The notes below the pieces were generated by a model. The model made no database searches and was not told the origin of the DNA. It saw only the letters and a program-made list of their open reading frames with translations. A program made the translations under genes and the position numbers. Source: Rachicladosporium sp. CCFEE 5018 (lineage: Eukaryota; Ascomycota; Dothideomycetes; Cladosporiales; Cladosporiaceae). Taken from it: DNA of 64,000 bases. Positions 30,264 through 43,010 of the stretch are shown here, piece after piece; the stretch's first letter is position 1, and every line of letters begins with the position of its first letter. The stretch is from assembly GCA_002077045.2 (NCBI GenBank), contig KZ111140.1, positions 805,153 through 869,152 of the forward strand, written 5' to 3'.

Positions 30264-31955
30264 TCAAGTCACATACTTATCTGGATATCCTCTATCGCAC
30301 ACAGCAGACTGCCAGCCAACAGTCCACCGAACGCTGCCCATGATTACGATCACGAGACACAATGCTCCGACGATACTCGACAGGGCGTAGACATATCCGT
30401 GCCTCTTCCTCATGCCATTGATCTCCGCCACCCAAGTACTGACGGTAGTCAAACACCCACAAAAGCCATCCTGCATGCCCTGCAGGACTTGACACCCGAC
30501 TAAACCGCCACCGACAAGTCCAGCAGAGCCAAGCCCAACTTGCTGGAAGTCGTAGAGCATGCCTTCGATGGCAGTGCCGAACATGTTCACTGCGAAGGTG
30601 CCGAGTGGAAATGAATGGACGAGCGGATTGAGCCTCACTGAGGCATAGTGGCGCAGCAGACAGCCTAAAGGCGCAAAGACGATGGCGAAAAGCACTGTGC
30701 CACGCCAAGTCTCATTTGATCGATCGCCTCGAGAGGATGGACCGGACGGGCGATCTGGTGGGAAGATCGCTAGAAGTATGGCGCCAAGCCAGCAGAGCCA
30801 AGCGACCGCGACGATTGCAGAGTCGACGAATTGTCGGATGATACGGGTAGATATTCGCGGAGTCCACGGCTCTAGTAGTTGCGCGGTATGTGCGCCGACT
30901 ATCACACCGCCCAGTGACAGAGCGAGCGTCGAGATGATCACCGCAAATAGCGCGTTGAAGGAGTAGCCAGCGTTGCGGCTAGCACTTGAAGCGTTCGTCA
31001 CACGGGTTGTGCTATCGTATACATGATTGATGGGTGTCGGTAAGTTGTTTGCCAGAGCACCGAACATGTCGCGAGCGAATGAAGAAAATGATGTGAACGA
31101 TCCGCAGAACCCAGTCGCTATGCCAACGTACAGAGGTATGGTCTTCTTGATCTTGCCAGTCTCGGCCTTCGCGAGCTTGTCGAAGTCTGTCGAGTCGTTC
31201 GACCATCGTTCTGTCGTAGTCTTCTCTGTCGTACCGGGTGCGATCCAGTAGCTACTGAAGAGGTGCTTGTCCTCGGCCAAGAATCCCAGGACGAACGAGC
31301 CTGCCATATTTGCCCAGATCACTGGAGTGACTATAGGTGCGCCAGGGTAGAAGGTGATCCACTGCATTCCTAAGCGTGCCAATGTACCCCAGATAGCAAA
31401 GAAGATCAGGTGGGATACTGTGCAAAGTTCGGTCCACCATCGGGATTGAGGCGGTGGACCTTGATGGTCCTGCTTTGGCAGATACTCCTCTGGCTTTCTT
31501 GCGGTGTAGGCAGGCTGGCTGAGCGATGTATCTGATGGCTTTGCCTCTAGATCGGCGACTCCGCTCTGTCGTGAGATGCTGTGATCGAACATGGGCAGCG
31601 CAGTAGGCACGACATCGTCAACGGCCCTATTGCTGAAGTCATCGGCTTCCGGCCCTCCTTTCACAGGTCCCAGAGCATATGGGTCCTCTGCACTTGAAAT
31701 TTGGCGTAGCAGCGGTACTGGCGGTGCATTCGCATCTCGGCCCAGAAATGGATCGCGTTGGCTTGCACCGCTGTTGGGGCGGGAACGTCGCTCATGTCTT
31801 TGATCGGCGTAGTAGCTGCTTCGTCTGCTCGGTACGCTGCCAGACCATCGCTTCTTATGCTGATTTGATTCCAATGGTGCATCGGATACCAGTGGCTTTG
31901 CCTCCGGTGGCGATGGCATGGGCCAGTCGTCCATACCGGTGCTTTGATGGGTCAT
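30264..31955 (-). CDS. FEX1: Fluoride exporter FEX, overlap copy
   Basis: Identical to 19940-21631 (563 aa, two CrcB domains). Confidence 0.93.
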   Translation of the reverse strand: MTHQSTGMDDWPMPSPPEAKPLVSDAPLESNQHKKRWSGSVPSRRSSYYADQRHERRSRPNSGASQRDPFLGRDANAPPVPLLRQISSAEDPYALGPVKGGPEADDFSNRAVDDVVPTALPMFDHSISRQSGVADLEAKPSDTSLSQPAYTARKPEEYLPKQDHQGPPPQSRWWTELCTVSHLIFFAIWGTLARLGMQWITFYPGAPIVTPVIWANMAGSFVLGFLAEDKHLFSSYWIAPGTTEKTTTERWSNDSTDFDKLAKAETGKIKKTIPLYVGIATGFCGSFTSFSSFARDMFGALANNLPTPINHVYDSTTRVTNASSASRNAGYSFNALFAVIISTLALSLGGVIVGAHTAQLLEPWTPRISTRIIRQFVDSAIVAVAWLCWLGAILLAIFPPDRPSGPSSRGDRSNETWRGTVLFAIVFAPLGCLLRHYASVRLNPLVHSFPLGTFAVNMFGTAIEGMLYDFQQVGLGSAGLVGGGLVGCQVLQGMQDGFCGCLTTVSTWVAEINGMRKRHGYVYALSSIVGALCLVIVIMGSVRWTVGWQSAVCDRGYPDKYVT

Positions 31956-32303
31956 GTCTTCCTAAATCATCGAGTTGAGCGCACTCCGCGGCACCGACTA
32001 GATATTTTCAGGTCGTACATGATGTCCTGGTGGTCTAGCTCTCTACCGGTCTATACTTCTTAGAGAATATGGAAAGCAATCGGCTGTGGACAATGTAACG
32101 TATATTGATCTACGCGTAGACAGGGGTGCCATTCCCACAAGCTTTCAACGGCATGGCAGACCCACCTCGCCCAACGGCTGCATGCATTGTTGGTATCGCT
32201 TGCCAATGACTCAAGCAACGTTAACAAACATAGCGTTACCTACATGAGCAGTAGAGCCGTCGCCAACGCTCATTGATACAATCAAGCCACATCATTCCCA
32301 ATT
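31956..32303. promoter_or_regulatory. Divergent promoter FEX / UPRT, overlap copy
   Basis: Same as 21632-21979, with ACGCGT at 32112-32117 and TGACTCA at 32207-32213. Confidence 0.5.
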
Positions 32304-33247
32304 ATGGCTTCCCTCCCCCCAAACGTCCACGTCTCAACCCACCCCTGCCTCCAAGCAAAGCTCTCCCAACTCCGCTCTGCCTCCACGAGCTCGCGGGAAA
32401 CGAAGCAGCTCGTCCACGAGATAGCCACGATCATAGGCTGTGAAGCTTTAGCGAAAGGCCTCTCCATCGAGGAGACCGGAATTGTAAGTCCCAACACCCT
32501 CTCCAGCCAACAGAGGCTGACGACGTATACAGTAAGGAGGATGCTTATCACATGTCTGGGTTAGGATGTCTCGCCTCTGGGCTATGAGTTCACAACATAC
32601 ACGACTTCGCCATCGTCGATTTGCCTGGTTCCGATCTTGAGGTCAGGGTTGTCGATGGTGGAGGCTGTACAATCTTTACTCCCGGCGCCAGTACCGGTGC
32701 ATCATCTAGGTGTGCCACTCCCTACCATCCCCTTCAAGAAGCAGCATCGCCTTCCTCTGGCGCGTTCATCGCCGGTGCTCCTCTTGACTTTTTCAATCTA
32801 CATCTCCTCTCCGTTGCTCAGTTTCCGTGTCACTTCTCAAACATTCACTGTTACTATCCTCTTCGTCTCCGCATCTAATAACACATAGGCCTCTACCGCG
32901 AACCTTCAACCCTGCAACCAGTCGAATACTACAATAACCTGCACACCTCTTCGCCAAATTCCCGTTCAACTCCCATTCCGCAATTGGCCCTGCTCCTCGA
33001 TCCTCTGATTGCCACAGGGTCCACCGTTTGCGCCGCCATCGACAGCTTACGGGACTGGGGCGTCGAGCGCGTGATTAGCATTCACGTTCTAGCGAGCAGG
33101 GATGGCTTGGCTAAAGCTGTAGAGGCCTGGCCTGATGGCGTGGAATTTTGGGTTGGCGGCGTGGAGGAAGGGGTCGATGAACGGGGGATGCTAAGGCCAG
33201 GGGTGGGAGATGTGGGGGATAGGCTGTTTGGGGCTGTTGGGAAGTAG
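32304..33247 (+). CDS. FUR1: Uracil phosphoribosyltransferase, overlap copy
   Basis: Identical to 21980-22923; exons 32304-32483, 32565-32709 and 32889-33247. Confidence 0.9.
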
Positions 33248-33721
33248 GGAGTCGGAGAGAAGGGCAGGAGATCAAAGGGTGAGACGGCAGCGGCGGGTTC
33301 ATGGCCCAGGTTGCAAGGGTCGATCACGAGGATGATTGCATGTGTGCGAGTGAGTTGTAGGCGCAGTACCCACTGGAACGGCTTCGTTTCTGATACTCCA
33401 ATTCGCTTACGCACGCGTGGCTTGGCTCGGCCGGGGGCTGTCCGAACTTCTCCAACTCACGAGGCGTCCTCTCAGCCCTGCCAACTTACGATCTGATAGA
33501 ACACGACCGCAAGCCACGCCTGATGAGTCCTCCCTTTTGGCCTACATGTGGCACATGGCTTGCGCATAATGCATATCGATGATCGCTGTCGTGCCCTCTG
33601 CGGTAGACCGTTACGAGCCCAAGCGGCAGGCCTGCAATATCGTGAGCATTTCACTATATCCCTAGATCCTCTCTGTGTTCCCTTCACCTCGCCATTCCCT
33701 CTATCCTCACTGTAGCATGCC

Positions 33722-34541
33722 ATGCTCTTCCCCAATCTTTTCCTAAGCTTCACACTCACGGTACTCGCCGCTGCCTCTCCTCCCCTGTTCCGGGCAACGT
33801 CCCTCAACGGCAAAACCCTCGCTATCCTCCCCCTAGGCGACAGCATAACCTTCGGCGCTTTAGACCCTTCCGGTAATGGCTATCGCAAAGCCCTCTACGA
33901 CCTCCTCACTAAAGCTAACGCTAACATAACTTTCCTCGGCTCGATGATCTGCGGTAATTTCTCGCAGCCGCACCATCAAGGCTACCCCGGGGCGACTTCC
34001 ACCTTGATCGCGGAGGCGGTAGCGCAGATGTATGATAGTGTGGATCCGGATCTTGTGCTACTATACGTTGGGGTGAACGATGCGATTATGGCCGCTGACG
34101 TCCACGAGCCGGAACCTATTGCAGGCTTAGGGGAGGTAGAGAAGCTAGTTGATCGAATTCCGGAGTTTTGGCCACGGGCTACGTTACTAGTAGCGAGGAT
34201 CTTTCCAATCGATCCAGCGGAGATCGACGAGGGCGTGGAGACGCAGAGGAACGTTTACCCGATAAACGAGCGGATCAGCTGTGCGTAGTCCAATCCTCCA
34301 ATCCTTGATACCTTGCGCAGGGTGGTTTGGCTAACGTGCTTGGGGTCTTGCAGATGTCGTTGCTCAGCGCGCTCACTTCGGTCGACGGATCATGCTTGTG
34401 GATATGAGCCACGGGGCTATCATGACTGCGGATCTCATGGACTTCACCCACCCTAGTCCAGAGGGATATGCGAAGATGGCGGATCTGTGGTTCATGGGCG
34501 TCCAAGCCGTAGTCGCCAGGGGTTGGGTGCCGGAGCCTTGA
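33722..34541 (+). CDS. SGNH hydrolase, overlap copy
   Basis: Identical to 23398-24217; exons 33722-34280 and 34354-34541. The 474 bp before it and the 835 bp after it (to 35376) also repeat contig A and hold no further gene. Confidence 0.85.
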
Positions 34542-35376
34542 ACATTTGCCTGTGGTAAGGCCGGAACGTGGCAAGACTCCATCCAGAACCCAGAGCTAGC
34601 CGCTTCCAATCCATGGACCGGATAGTGCTGACATCGGCCGCGCGAGGATGCAGCTCTGCCTCGCGTTCTCTGCTGGATTGTCGACGATCACAGTGCGACT
34701 AGTGTCAGCCAGGAGCGCAGAACGCCGTCGGTAGACTAGTGCTGCCAACGGACACGCATCGAAAGTAAGGCTGGTGTGGGCTGAGCGACTCTAGCTCCGC
34801 CAGGCCTGGCAGTCAGGAGGCTCACGACGTGGAATGCAGTAGGCAGGCCCGCGAGGCAGGGCCGAAACCGTTGGCCGCGATTCAGCGAGTAGTTGATGCA
34901 TCGCGGTAAGAGCTTCTGGCATGGAGATTTCGCGCTGCACGGATCGCTGACAATGCTGCGTAGCACCTACAATGTCAAGACAAGGAGGTCTATAGTCAAA
35001 AGCAAGAGTATCGATGGACACATGCTCTTGGTCACAGGTTTCCAGAGGCGCATCGACAGCAGAATCACGACGATGAGGGTGGTGTAAATTAAGACTGTGC
35101 AATGTTGGCGGGAATATCATTGAAAAGGCCTTCATTTCTATTACTCCAAGTCCGAACGTCTAGCTACCAGCATCTTCGAAGCCGAATTAGCCCGTGACGT
35201 GAGACCGTGCAGTGACCACGAGGCAGAGCAAACTAGTAGCACAGTCTATCACTCATCGCGCGCCGCATGCAAACCCATCGTATCATCCGTGGGCCTCGAT
35301 GCCAAACTCGATACCCTTCGTCGACCCCTTACAACCGAAAGCTTCGCCTTCCACCAGTCGAAGAGAAGCTAAGCGT

Positions 35377-37997
35377 CTAGTCGTAAAGGTCCTCGTCGGC
35401 ACCTGCAAGGGGATTAGTACTTATCATCACGATCATCGTGCTCAAGGGAACATACCATTCTGCTGTCCCTCTCCACCAGCCTCTGCCGCTCCCGCCTCAG
35501 GGAAGCGGAAGAATGCGCTCCCTCCAGCCGAACTCCTCATGCTCTGCGCAAACGCCTCATACCGGCGGATCTCCGTATCCGTCACACTGCGCCTGGCCAT
35601 AGCCATGGCCTCCTCGAAGTGAGCCTTGGTAAGCTCAGGCACCGGGTCCTCCTCATCGCCCTCAGCCATCTCCGTGTCGTCACCCTCGGCCTCGCGAGCC
35701 TTCTGCGCATCGATAGCAAGGCCGATGGATTGCTTGATAGCGAGTTTGACAGCGCGCTGGGTGATGAAGCCGAGATCGGCACCAGAGAAGCCGTGGGTCT
35801 TGCTGGCGATATAGGCGACGTCGACGTCGGGTGAGACGGGCGTCTTGCGCAGCTGGGCCTTGAGAATAGACTCGCGGCCTGGCTGGTCGGGGAGAGGAAC
35901 GTAGACGAGGGTGTCTAGACGGCCGGGACGGCAGAGAGCATTGTCGAGCTGCTCGGGCCTGTTGGTAGCGCCAATGACGAAGACGTTCTTCTTGCTGGTC
36001 ATGCCGTCCATCTCCGTCAACAGCTGGTTGACGACACGATCAGAAGCACCTCCAGCATCACCCTGCGAGCCGCCACGAGACTTGGCGATCGAATCCAACT
36101 CATCGAGGAACACCACACAAGGCGCAGCCGCGCGAGCCTTGTCGAAGATGTCGCGAATGTTGCTCTCAGACTCTCCGAACCACATGCTCAACAACTCTGG
36201 TCCCTTGACCGAGATGAAGTTGGCCGAGCACTCGTTCGCAACAGCCTTCGCCAGCAACGTCTTACCCGTACCCGGGGGACCATAGAACAACACACCACGC
36301 GAAGGCGACATGCCGAATTTGAGGAACTTCTCGGGGTGGTCGACAGGGTACTGCACACTCTCGATGAGCTCGCGCTTGACCTCCTCCAGACCACCGATAT
36401 CCTCCCAGCGGACATTGGGCACCTCGACAACGGCGACCTCGCGAAGAGCGGATGGGTTGCTGACGCCGAGGGCGAAGCGGAAGTTCTCTTGCGTGACGCC
36501 GAGGCTGTCGAGGACTTCGGCGTCGATCGTATCCTCATCAAGATCGATGAGGTCCATCTTCTCGCGAATCTGCTGCATGGCAGCCTCAGAGCAGAGCGAA
36601 GCGATATCGGATCCGACGTAGCCGTGAGTCTCGGCGGCGATGGACTCAAGGTCGACATCATCACCAAGCTTCATGTTCTTGGTGTGAATCTGGAGAATCT
36701 CAAGACGACCAGTTGGGTCCGGAATGCCGATGTCGACCTCACGATCGAAGCGACCGAAGCGACGAAGGGCAGGGTCGATGGAGTTCGGGCGATTGGTGGC
36801 AGCCATGACGACCACGTTGGAGCGAGCCTTCATGCCGTCCATGAGAGTGAGCAGCTGAGAGACGACACGCCTCTCGACCTCACCGTTGGTCTTGTCACGC
36901 TTGGGCGCGATGGAATCGATCTCGTCGATGAAGATGATCGCAGGGCTGTTCTTCTCCGCCTCCTCAAACGCCTTGCGCAAGTTCGACTCTGACTCACCGG
37001 CCATCTTCGACATGATCTCGGGGCCGTTGATTAGGAAGAAGAAGGCGCCAGTCTCGTTGGCCACAGCGCGAGCCATGAGCGTCTTACCAGTGCCGGGAGG
37101 ACCGTACATGAGGATACCGCGAGGGGGCTTGATGCCGATGCTCTTGAAGAGCTGCGGGTGGCGGAGAGGAAGCTCGACCAACTCTCGGACTTGTGCCATC
37201 TGCTTCCTGCAGCCACCAATGTCGTCGTATCCAACCTCGTTCAGATTACCCTCCTCGTCTTCGCGCTGAATGGGCTCGCCCTCGCAGTGGATGACAGTAT
37301 CCTGCGCAACGACACCATACTCAGGCGGGTCGATCTCCACGACCTTGAACTCCACAGTCCTCATCGCAGCTCTGCAGGTGAAGGTGTCACCTTGTCTGAG
37401 CGGGCGGTATGCCTCACGGAAGTAAGGTGCGAGAAAGACATCGAACAGCGAGCCAGTCAGGCCCTCGATGGTATCGGCCATGGGCAACACCGCAATGCGC
37501 TTGGCATACTTGATGTCGGGGCACGGGTTGACAAGGACGACATCTCCAAGTTTGACGCGGAGGTTGTGACGGACAACGCGGTTCATGCGGACTGATCCAT
37601 CATCGAGATCGTCATCGGCGAGGACGATGAGCACAGTGTCCTTCCTCTTCTTTCCCTTGACGAGGACTGTGTCGCCGCGGAAGAGCTGGAGGGTCTCCAT
37701 GGTGTTATTGCTGAGGGCGAGGATAGAGTTGTCATCGGTGGTAGCATCGGTGACGATGAGACTATTGGGCTTCTTCTTCTTCTTGAGGATGGCGGTTGCG
37801 GTCTCCTCCTCGGCTTTCCTCTCTGCGCCGCTAGCATCGCTGTCATATTATCAGTATTGCACTTTTGGAGTGAAGGCGACAACGCCACGCAAGCAGTTGC
37901 TAAAGCGCCTGGAACGAAGGTGGCGGCGAGGATAGACTTACTTGAGGTTCACCTTGCTCTTCACATCCTTCTTCGCGTGCTCCGGCTCGGCCGACAT
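35377..37997 (-). CDS. CDC48: CDC48 / p97 AAA+ ATPase
   Basis: Segregase that extracts ubiquitylated proteins from complexes and membranes (ERAD, chromatin, proteasome delivery). Exons 37997-37942, 37839-35456 and 35402-35377 give 821 aa. Introns are 102 bp (GTAAGT...GACAG) and 53 bp (GTATGT...TGCAG). The first exon encodes MSAEPEHAKKDVKSKVNL. The N domain includes LFRGDTVLVKGKKRKDTV. D1 has GPPGTGKT and IIFIDEIDSIAPKRDK; D2 has GPPGTGKT and VVFLDELDSIAKSRGG. The protein ends ADEDLYD, the usual acidic cofactor-binding tail, which needs the final small exon; reading through the last intron would instead end NGMFP. The DeSI-PUL protein at 9586-10984 may be a partner, by family knowledge. Confidence 0.97.
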
Positions 37998-39064
37998 GAT
38001 GGCGGAGCTGTGGTGTGATGCTGGTGTGGAAGATGATTATTTGCTTCGATCTCCGGACTTCAGTGAGGGAGCCGCTGTGGTGACTGCGCAATTGAGGTAA
38101 AGCGCAGATGGAGATGTATGTATGGTCGTGAGGGAGTGAAAGAACGACCTGATGTACAGGGTCGTGGGTGATAGATGTAGGAGGATGGGGTTGATGTAGT
38201 GGTAGAGGGTTCGGTGGTGAGTGTTGTTTGAGCTTCCCGGTGATGACATGTACCTGCGCTAAGGAATGCGCGAGTCATGCGAGATCTCACGGACAACTTG
38301 CTTCACTTCACATCAAATACGCCACTGCTGGAAGGTGATGGAAATGTAAAGAATGTTTAAGTGATTGCGTTGTCTTAGCTGCCTACACGCTAGCTAGACT
38401 TCACTCAATCAGGATGCTATGCACGATATGCTCGTTCCGGAGCTTATGCAGGAACTGTGCTGCTTCACGTGCCGCGCAGATCTTACAGCTTCACTCGATG
38501 CACCCAGTTGCAGCAACTGAGCAATAAGTCGCCGATGAGTTGCGCCCCTTGCTTACCTTCACACAGCGTACTTCTGTAGCACAAAAGTCATCTCGACCCA
38601 GCAACCGGGCTTGCATCTGATAGCAGCACAAGGACCGTTACTTGTGCCTCAAGCTTTGTCCAAGACGCAAGCTCCTCATGAGGGCATCGTAGCCCGTGCG
38701 TGTGTAACCCCAAAATCTCTCAAGTGCCACCTCGCAGATGCCCGGCACGAGATGAGGTGAATATGCAATATGTATACAACAGCTTTCTACCCAGTCCAGC
38801 AAGCCACACTCGAGGCTACTGGACTGCCTCCACCGCCCATCTGTCCCACAGAGCGCCATGCTATGCTGAACATCTCTTACCCGCCCCGTCTTTCCTCCAT
38901 CTCGCTGCCATGCAGGCAGCATCTATCCGTACATCCAGAAGGCCCGCCAGTCTGCTGCACCTGATCGTCGAGTCTCCATTGACCAGGTATACAACACGTC
39001 TCTTGTACTGTACAGTCTGAAGCGAAGCGTCCCCTCGTACACGATTCTCAACTCGACGATTGCT
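37998..39064. other. CDC48 upstream region
   Basis: About 1.07 kb between the CDC48 start and the TOM40 stop. Expected to hold the CDC48 promoter; no specific site or extra gene recognised. Confidence 0.4.
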
Positions 39065-40321
39065 CTAGAACGGCGGCGTAGGCGCAATAACTCTCTCCTG
39101 CTGCTCCATGAGCTCCTCCCCAGAAGCCTCAATCGACACAGCAAGTCCAAGCTTTGCAGAATTCTGCACACAACACATTAGCATATCTCCCTGCAGTCTC
39201 CAGAACGCACATCATCACAACTCACCTTCACATGATCCATCTCGCCCGCAAAAGTCATCCTCACAGGCGGCGCCACAACCTTCTCCAACAGACACCCAAT
39301 TTTCCCCTGACTGTCCACCTGCGCCCGGAAAATACTCCTGCTAAATTCCCACTTCGCCCCCAACGTCGCAACGCCATCCTTACTCGGCCCGCCCATCATG
39401 CTGTTCGCGCCGCTCAGACCCGCGAACTGCAGATTGACGTCGACGCCCGTCTCGACCTTGTCCGTGAGCCGTTTCCAGTAGCTACCCTGTAGTCCGCCTT
39501 GTGCGAGGATCTGGAGAGAGCCAACCCAGTCATCTCCCCTGTATTTCCCAGCATAGCTCAGCGCCGCCTCAGGGCCCATTCCGCCACCCGGTCGCTGAAG
39601 CACGCCTTCCAGCCCAAGGGCAAGCCGTGGTGTGACGGCTTGTAGGTAGCTTCCAATGAACATCCCCGTCAGTCCGCCTTCGAGTATACTCGGATTGATG
39701 CTTTTCAAGCTCGCGCTGAAATCCGCGCCCGTGTAGTCTTGCTCGAAAGATAGCTGGGCGCCGCCTGGGCCGGCGTTTGAGGCTGGCTGGATCTGGACTT
39801 GAGTTTTGAAGATGAGCGATTGGGTCAGGCGTTGGTTGAAGCGGGCGGAGAGGGAGAGGTCGGAGTCTAGTTGCGCTTGGCAGAGTTGCTGTGGCAGAGG
39901 TCAGATGATGGGGGATGGAGGGGTCTTTGGATTTGGTATGTACGTTTGCAGTTCCATACAGCGCAAGGAAAGTATACGGCGAGAGCTGTTGCGAGCCAGC
40001 GGAGAAGGCATGGCTGATCTGGAAGAGCGGTGATATCGAGAAGGACTTGTTCAGCTCCGCGCGCAGGCCGGAGAACGTCTGGTTCGTGAGGAAGACATCC
40101 CGCTGTACTTCTTTCGCGATGTTGTCTACTGTGCCTGGGTTGCTCAAGCCGAGCGCCGCTCGTCGGTCTTGGAAGGAGTAGTATGTATCCAGGAAGGTGT
40201 CGAAGATGGTGTTTGTTCGTTGCGGTGGTGGGTTTAGGGAGCCATGTCTTGTTACATCGATAGGTGGGAGGCTGTCTATTGGAACCACGATGGCCGGCTT
40301 CTCGACCGTTACAGTCGCCAT
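39065..40321 (-). CDS. TOM40: TOM40 mitochondrial outer-membrane import channel
   Basis: Beta-barrel pore of the TOM complex. Exons 40321-39944, 39888-39226 and 39163-39065 give 379 aa; introns are 55 bp (GTACAT...CACAG) and 62 bp (GTGAGT...TGCAG), all in phase. The N-terminal helix region and first strands match Tom40: NPGTVDNIAKEVQRDVFLTNQTFSGLRAELNKSFS and FQISHAFSAGSQQLSPYTF. Barrel strands with the alternating pattern follow to the C-terminus (GCLLEKVVAPPVRMTFAGEMDH, then the third-exon strand KLGLAVSIEASG). Divergent from the PFK-2 gene. Confidence 0.95.
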
Positions 40322-40977
40322 TGCCGATATGTGAGAGAGCGTGTGGTATTACAGGAGAGCCGCGTAAGTGTAGCGGCGATGCGGCGATGGAGACAAGGAG
40401 CAATGAATCAGATAATGCAGCAGTAGATGGGCACGCAGCTCTCCTTTGCGACGCGCATGTCCTCCGTCTCCAGGAACTTTTGCCCGAGCCGAGCCTTGGC
40501 CGATGTCGTACGTAGCTCCAGCACCTGCAACAGAACAAAGGTATCTCACTCGCTATCACTGTCTCTGAATAGCCTGAAGCTCATACTGGTTGAAGCCGAG
40601 GATCTGGGGATAATTCCAGTGTGGTCTGCGGTGGCATTGTCCCAAAGACAATTAACTAATACGCTCACTTGCTTTACCGAGCAACTATTCATGGTTGACC
40701 TTACCCAACTTTAGTACTGCAGACATCGACAAGGAGTGAGCTCTGCCAGCTATCCCTCCTTATCGTCCGGCAATTCCAGTCTTCAGGGCTTTCAACAGTA
40801 CTGCAGTGGGCGAGGCGATTGACGACCGTACAGTCTGAACCCGCAGATGCCACTACACCGGTCGTCGTATCAAGCCCTGGGAGACCGACTTCTATCCTTA
40901 TCAAAGCACTGAACCGAAAGTCATATCGTCGCTGTCTAGACGCCTTTTGAAGTCTGATAGACGATTCTATCTACGCC
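40322..40977. promoter_or_regulatory. Divergent intergenic region TOM40 / PFK-2
   Basis: 656 bp between two divergent starts; must hold both promoters. No specific site assigned. Confidence 0.4.
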
Positions 40978-42717
40978 ATGGATACCTTACTGTCAGTGTA
41001 TTGTGCTTCACTTGCTGCTTACAATTGGAACGTCGAATGCGGGATGTCGACTGACAATCTCACAGCACCGCCGACGTGGCAGCCAACTCTCTCAACTTTC
41101 GTAGACGATCAAGCACCTATGTCGACGCCATACATGATCTCCCCGAGAAGGAGTCTATGGCTCCGGCCCAGCTCTACTCCACTGAGTCAGGACGGCTCTT
41201 CCACTCCGGCCGTATCGTGATCTCAACTGTAGGCCTACCAGCTCGCGGCAAGACTCACATCAGTGTTGCTTTGGCTCGCTATCTCAGATGGCTCGGTGTC
41301 AAGACGCGGATCTTTCATCTGGGAGATTACCGGCGAGAGCATGTCGGCCCGAAGGGAGAGGTTCCAGACGACTATTTCTTCGTCAACGCCAGCACGTCCT
41401 CCGTCCTACTTCGGAACAAGATTCTGAAGAAGTGCCGGGAAGACATCTTCCACTTTCTCGATCACGAGAATGGTCAGATCGCCATCTACGATGCCGTGAA
41501 CCCTCTCGCATCTGGTCGGAGGGCTCTAGCCAAAGAGTTCGAGAAGCACAACGTGCAGACTCTGTTCATCGAGAGCACGTGCACAGACGAGAAAATCATC
41601 GAAGAGAACGTCCGTTCAGTCAAGATCTCGTCACCCGACTACATCGGCTGGGATCCGAATGATGCGGTCAAAGACTACCTCAAGCGGATCAACGCACGAA
41701 TCCCGCACTATGAGACTATGGAGGAGGCTGACCTGCATTATGTTAAGATGATCAATGCAGGTGAGAGGGTCATCGTCAACAACTGCGCGTTTGGCTACTT
41801 GTCCCAACGAATTGTATTCTACCTGCTGAACTTGCACATCAAAAGTCGGCAGACGTACTTCTGTCGTGCAGGCACTACGAAAGAGGAAGACAGCTTCAAG
41901 GCAGATGCTAGCTTGAGTATTGAGGGTCAAGACTACGCCAAGAAGATGACCGAGACTCTCGTAGCGCATCGCGAGGCAGAGCGCCAGACACTGATCCAGC
42001 ACGGTGCTCCGGCGTCCACTGCCTCCAAGCCATTGACAGTATGGACGAGCACACGAAGACGTACGATCGAGACTTCTACCTTTCTGGAGCAAGAAGGGTA
42101 CCGGGTCCGCCAGCGCAGCCAGATGTCTCAGCTCAATCCAGGTGTCTGCGAGAAGATGAGCGAACGCAAGATTCGCGAACAGTTTCCCGAAGAAGTAGGC
42201 AAGCACGAGCAAGACCCGTATCATCATCGCTACCCGCGCGCCGAAGTCAGTCATGCCCAATCTCCATGCTCTTGGATACATATGCTGATATTCCCTCTAG
42301 TCCTACCACGACCTCGCCGTCCGCCTCGAACCCATAATCCTCGAGCTCGAGCGCGAACAAAACGACCTCCTAATCATAGCCCACGAATCCGTGCTCCGCG
42401 TCCTCTACGGCTACCTGATGGCCTGCAGCGCCACAGATATCCCCGCGCTCCAATTTCCCCGCGACGAGATCATCGAGATAATTCCCGCCTCATACAACAA
42501 CTCCGCCAAACGGATCCACATAGACGGGCTGCCGGAGCGGTTAGTCCCTGGCAGTCCGGAGGATATCAAGATCCCGGTGCCGCCCAGTGGCGCTGTGAGT
42601 CCTTGGAGTGGGATTGGGACGCCTGCTGGCGAGGGGAGTGGGGGGCAGACGCCGGTGGAGAGTGTGGTTGAGGTGGGGAGCTTGGTGGGGAAGTTGAGCG
42701 TGGACCCTAAGGCTTAG
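40978..42717 (+). CDS. 6-phosphofructo-2-kinase (bisphosphatase domain lacks catalytic His)
   Basis: Makes fructose-2,6-bisphosphate, the activator of glycolytic PFK1. Proposed exons are 40978-40991, 41066-42245 and 42301-42717 (536 aa). The small first exon (MDTLL) is inferred from a GTCAGT donor and a CTGAC...CACAG acceptor that keep frame; the second intron (42246-42300) also uses GTCAGT. The kinase domain has Walker A VGLPARGKTHIS and the family block SVKISSPDYIGWDPNDAV. The C-terminal phosphatase domain reads CRAGTT where active enzymes have R-H-G, so the phospho-accepting His is Ala (codon 41868-41870). The second His (IIAHESVLRVL) is kept. Probably kinase-only, like yeast Pfk26. Convergent with FBA1. 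Confidence 0.92.
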
Positions 42718-43010
42718 ATGGGCTTGGGGGAAGCGGTCGATAGCCCGGTGGACGATTGAGATCTGGAGTGAGAGGAGACATTGGACATTGATGGGATGAG
42801 GGCATGACGGGCCGCGCAGTACATACAGTGCTTTGGCCTAGTCATGTTTGTGTAGACGTGGAACGACTTTACGAAAGCAATGTTCAATTTTTCAGCTGTA
42901 CGATACAACGCTCCAACAGCTATGTACGCCGGATATCTGCCCTGTCACAGTGGCAAGATACTATTCTTCACAGCCCTTCAGATCCGTCTCAGAACACATG
43001 CAAAAGCAAT
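42718..43010. other. Convergent 3' region PFK-2 / FBA1
   Basis: 293 bp of 3' UTR sequence; no gene seen. Confidence 0.4.

Larger units (their letters stand above)
26783..37006. repeat. 10,224-bp block B, identical to 16459-26682
   Basis: Second copy of the overlap, at the very start of contig B; see block A. Confidence 0.95.

Noticed and set aside
36336..36992. 218-codon open frame antisense to CDC48 (also at 26012-26668)
   Set aside because: Shadow of the conserved D1 and D2 coding sequence in another frame; no independent evidence.
16459..37006. Recent tandem duplication of FEX, UPRT and arrestin as an adaptive amplification
   Set aside because: The suffix-prefix geometry around a 100-N gap fits an assembly overlap better.
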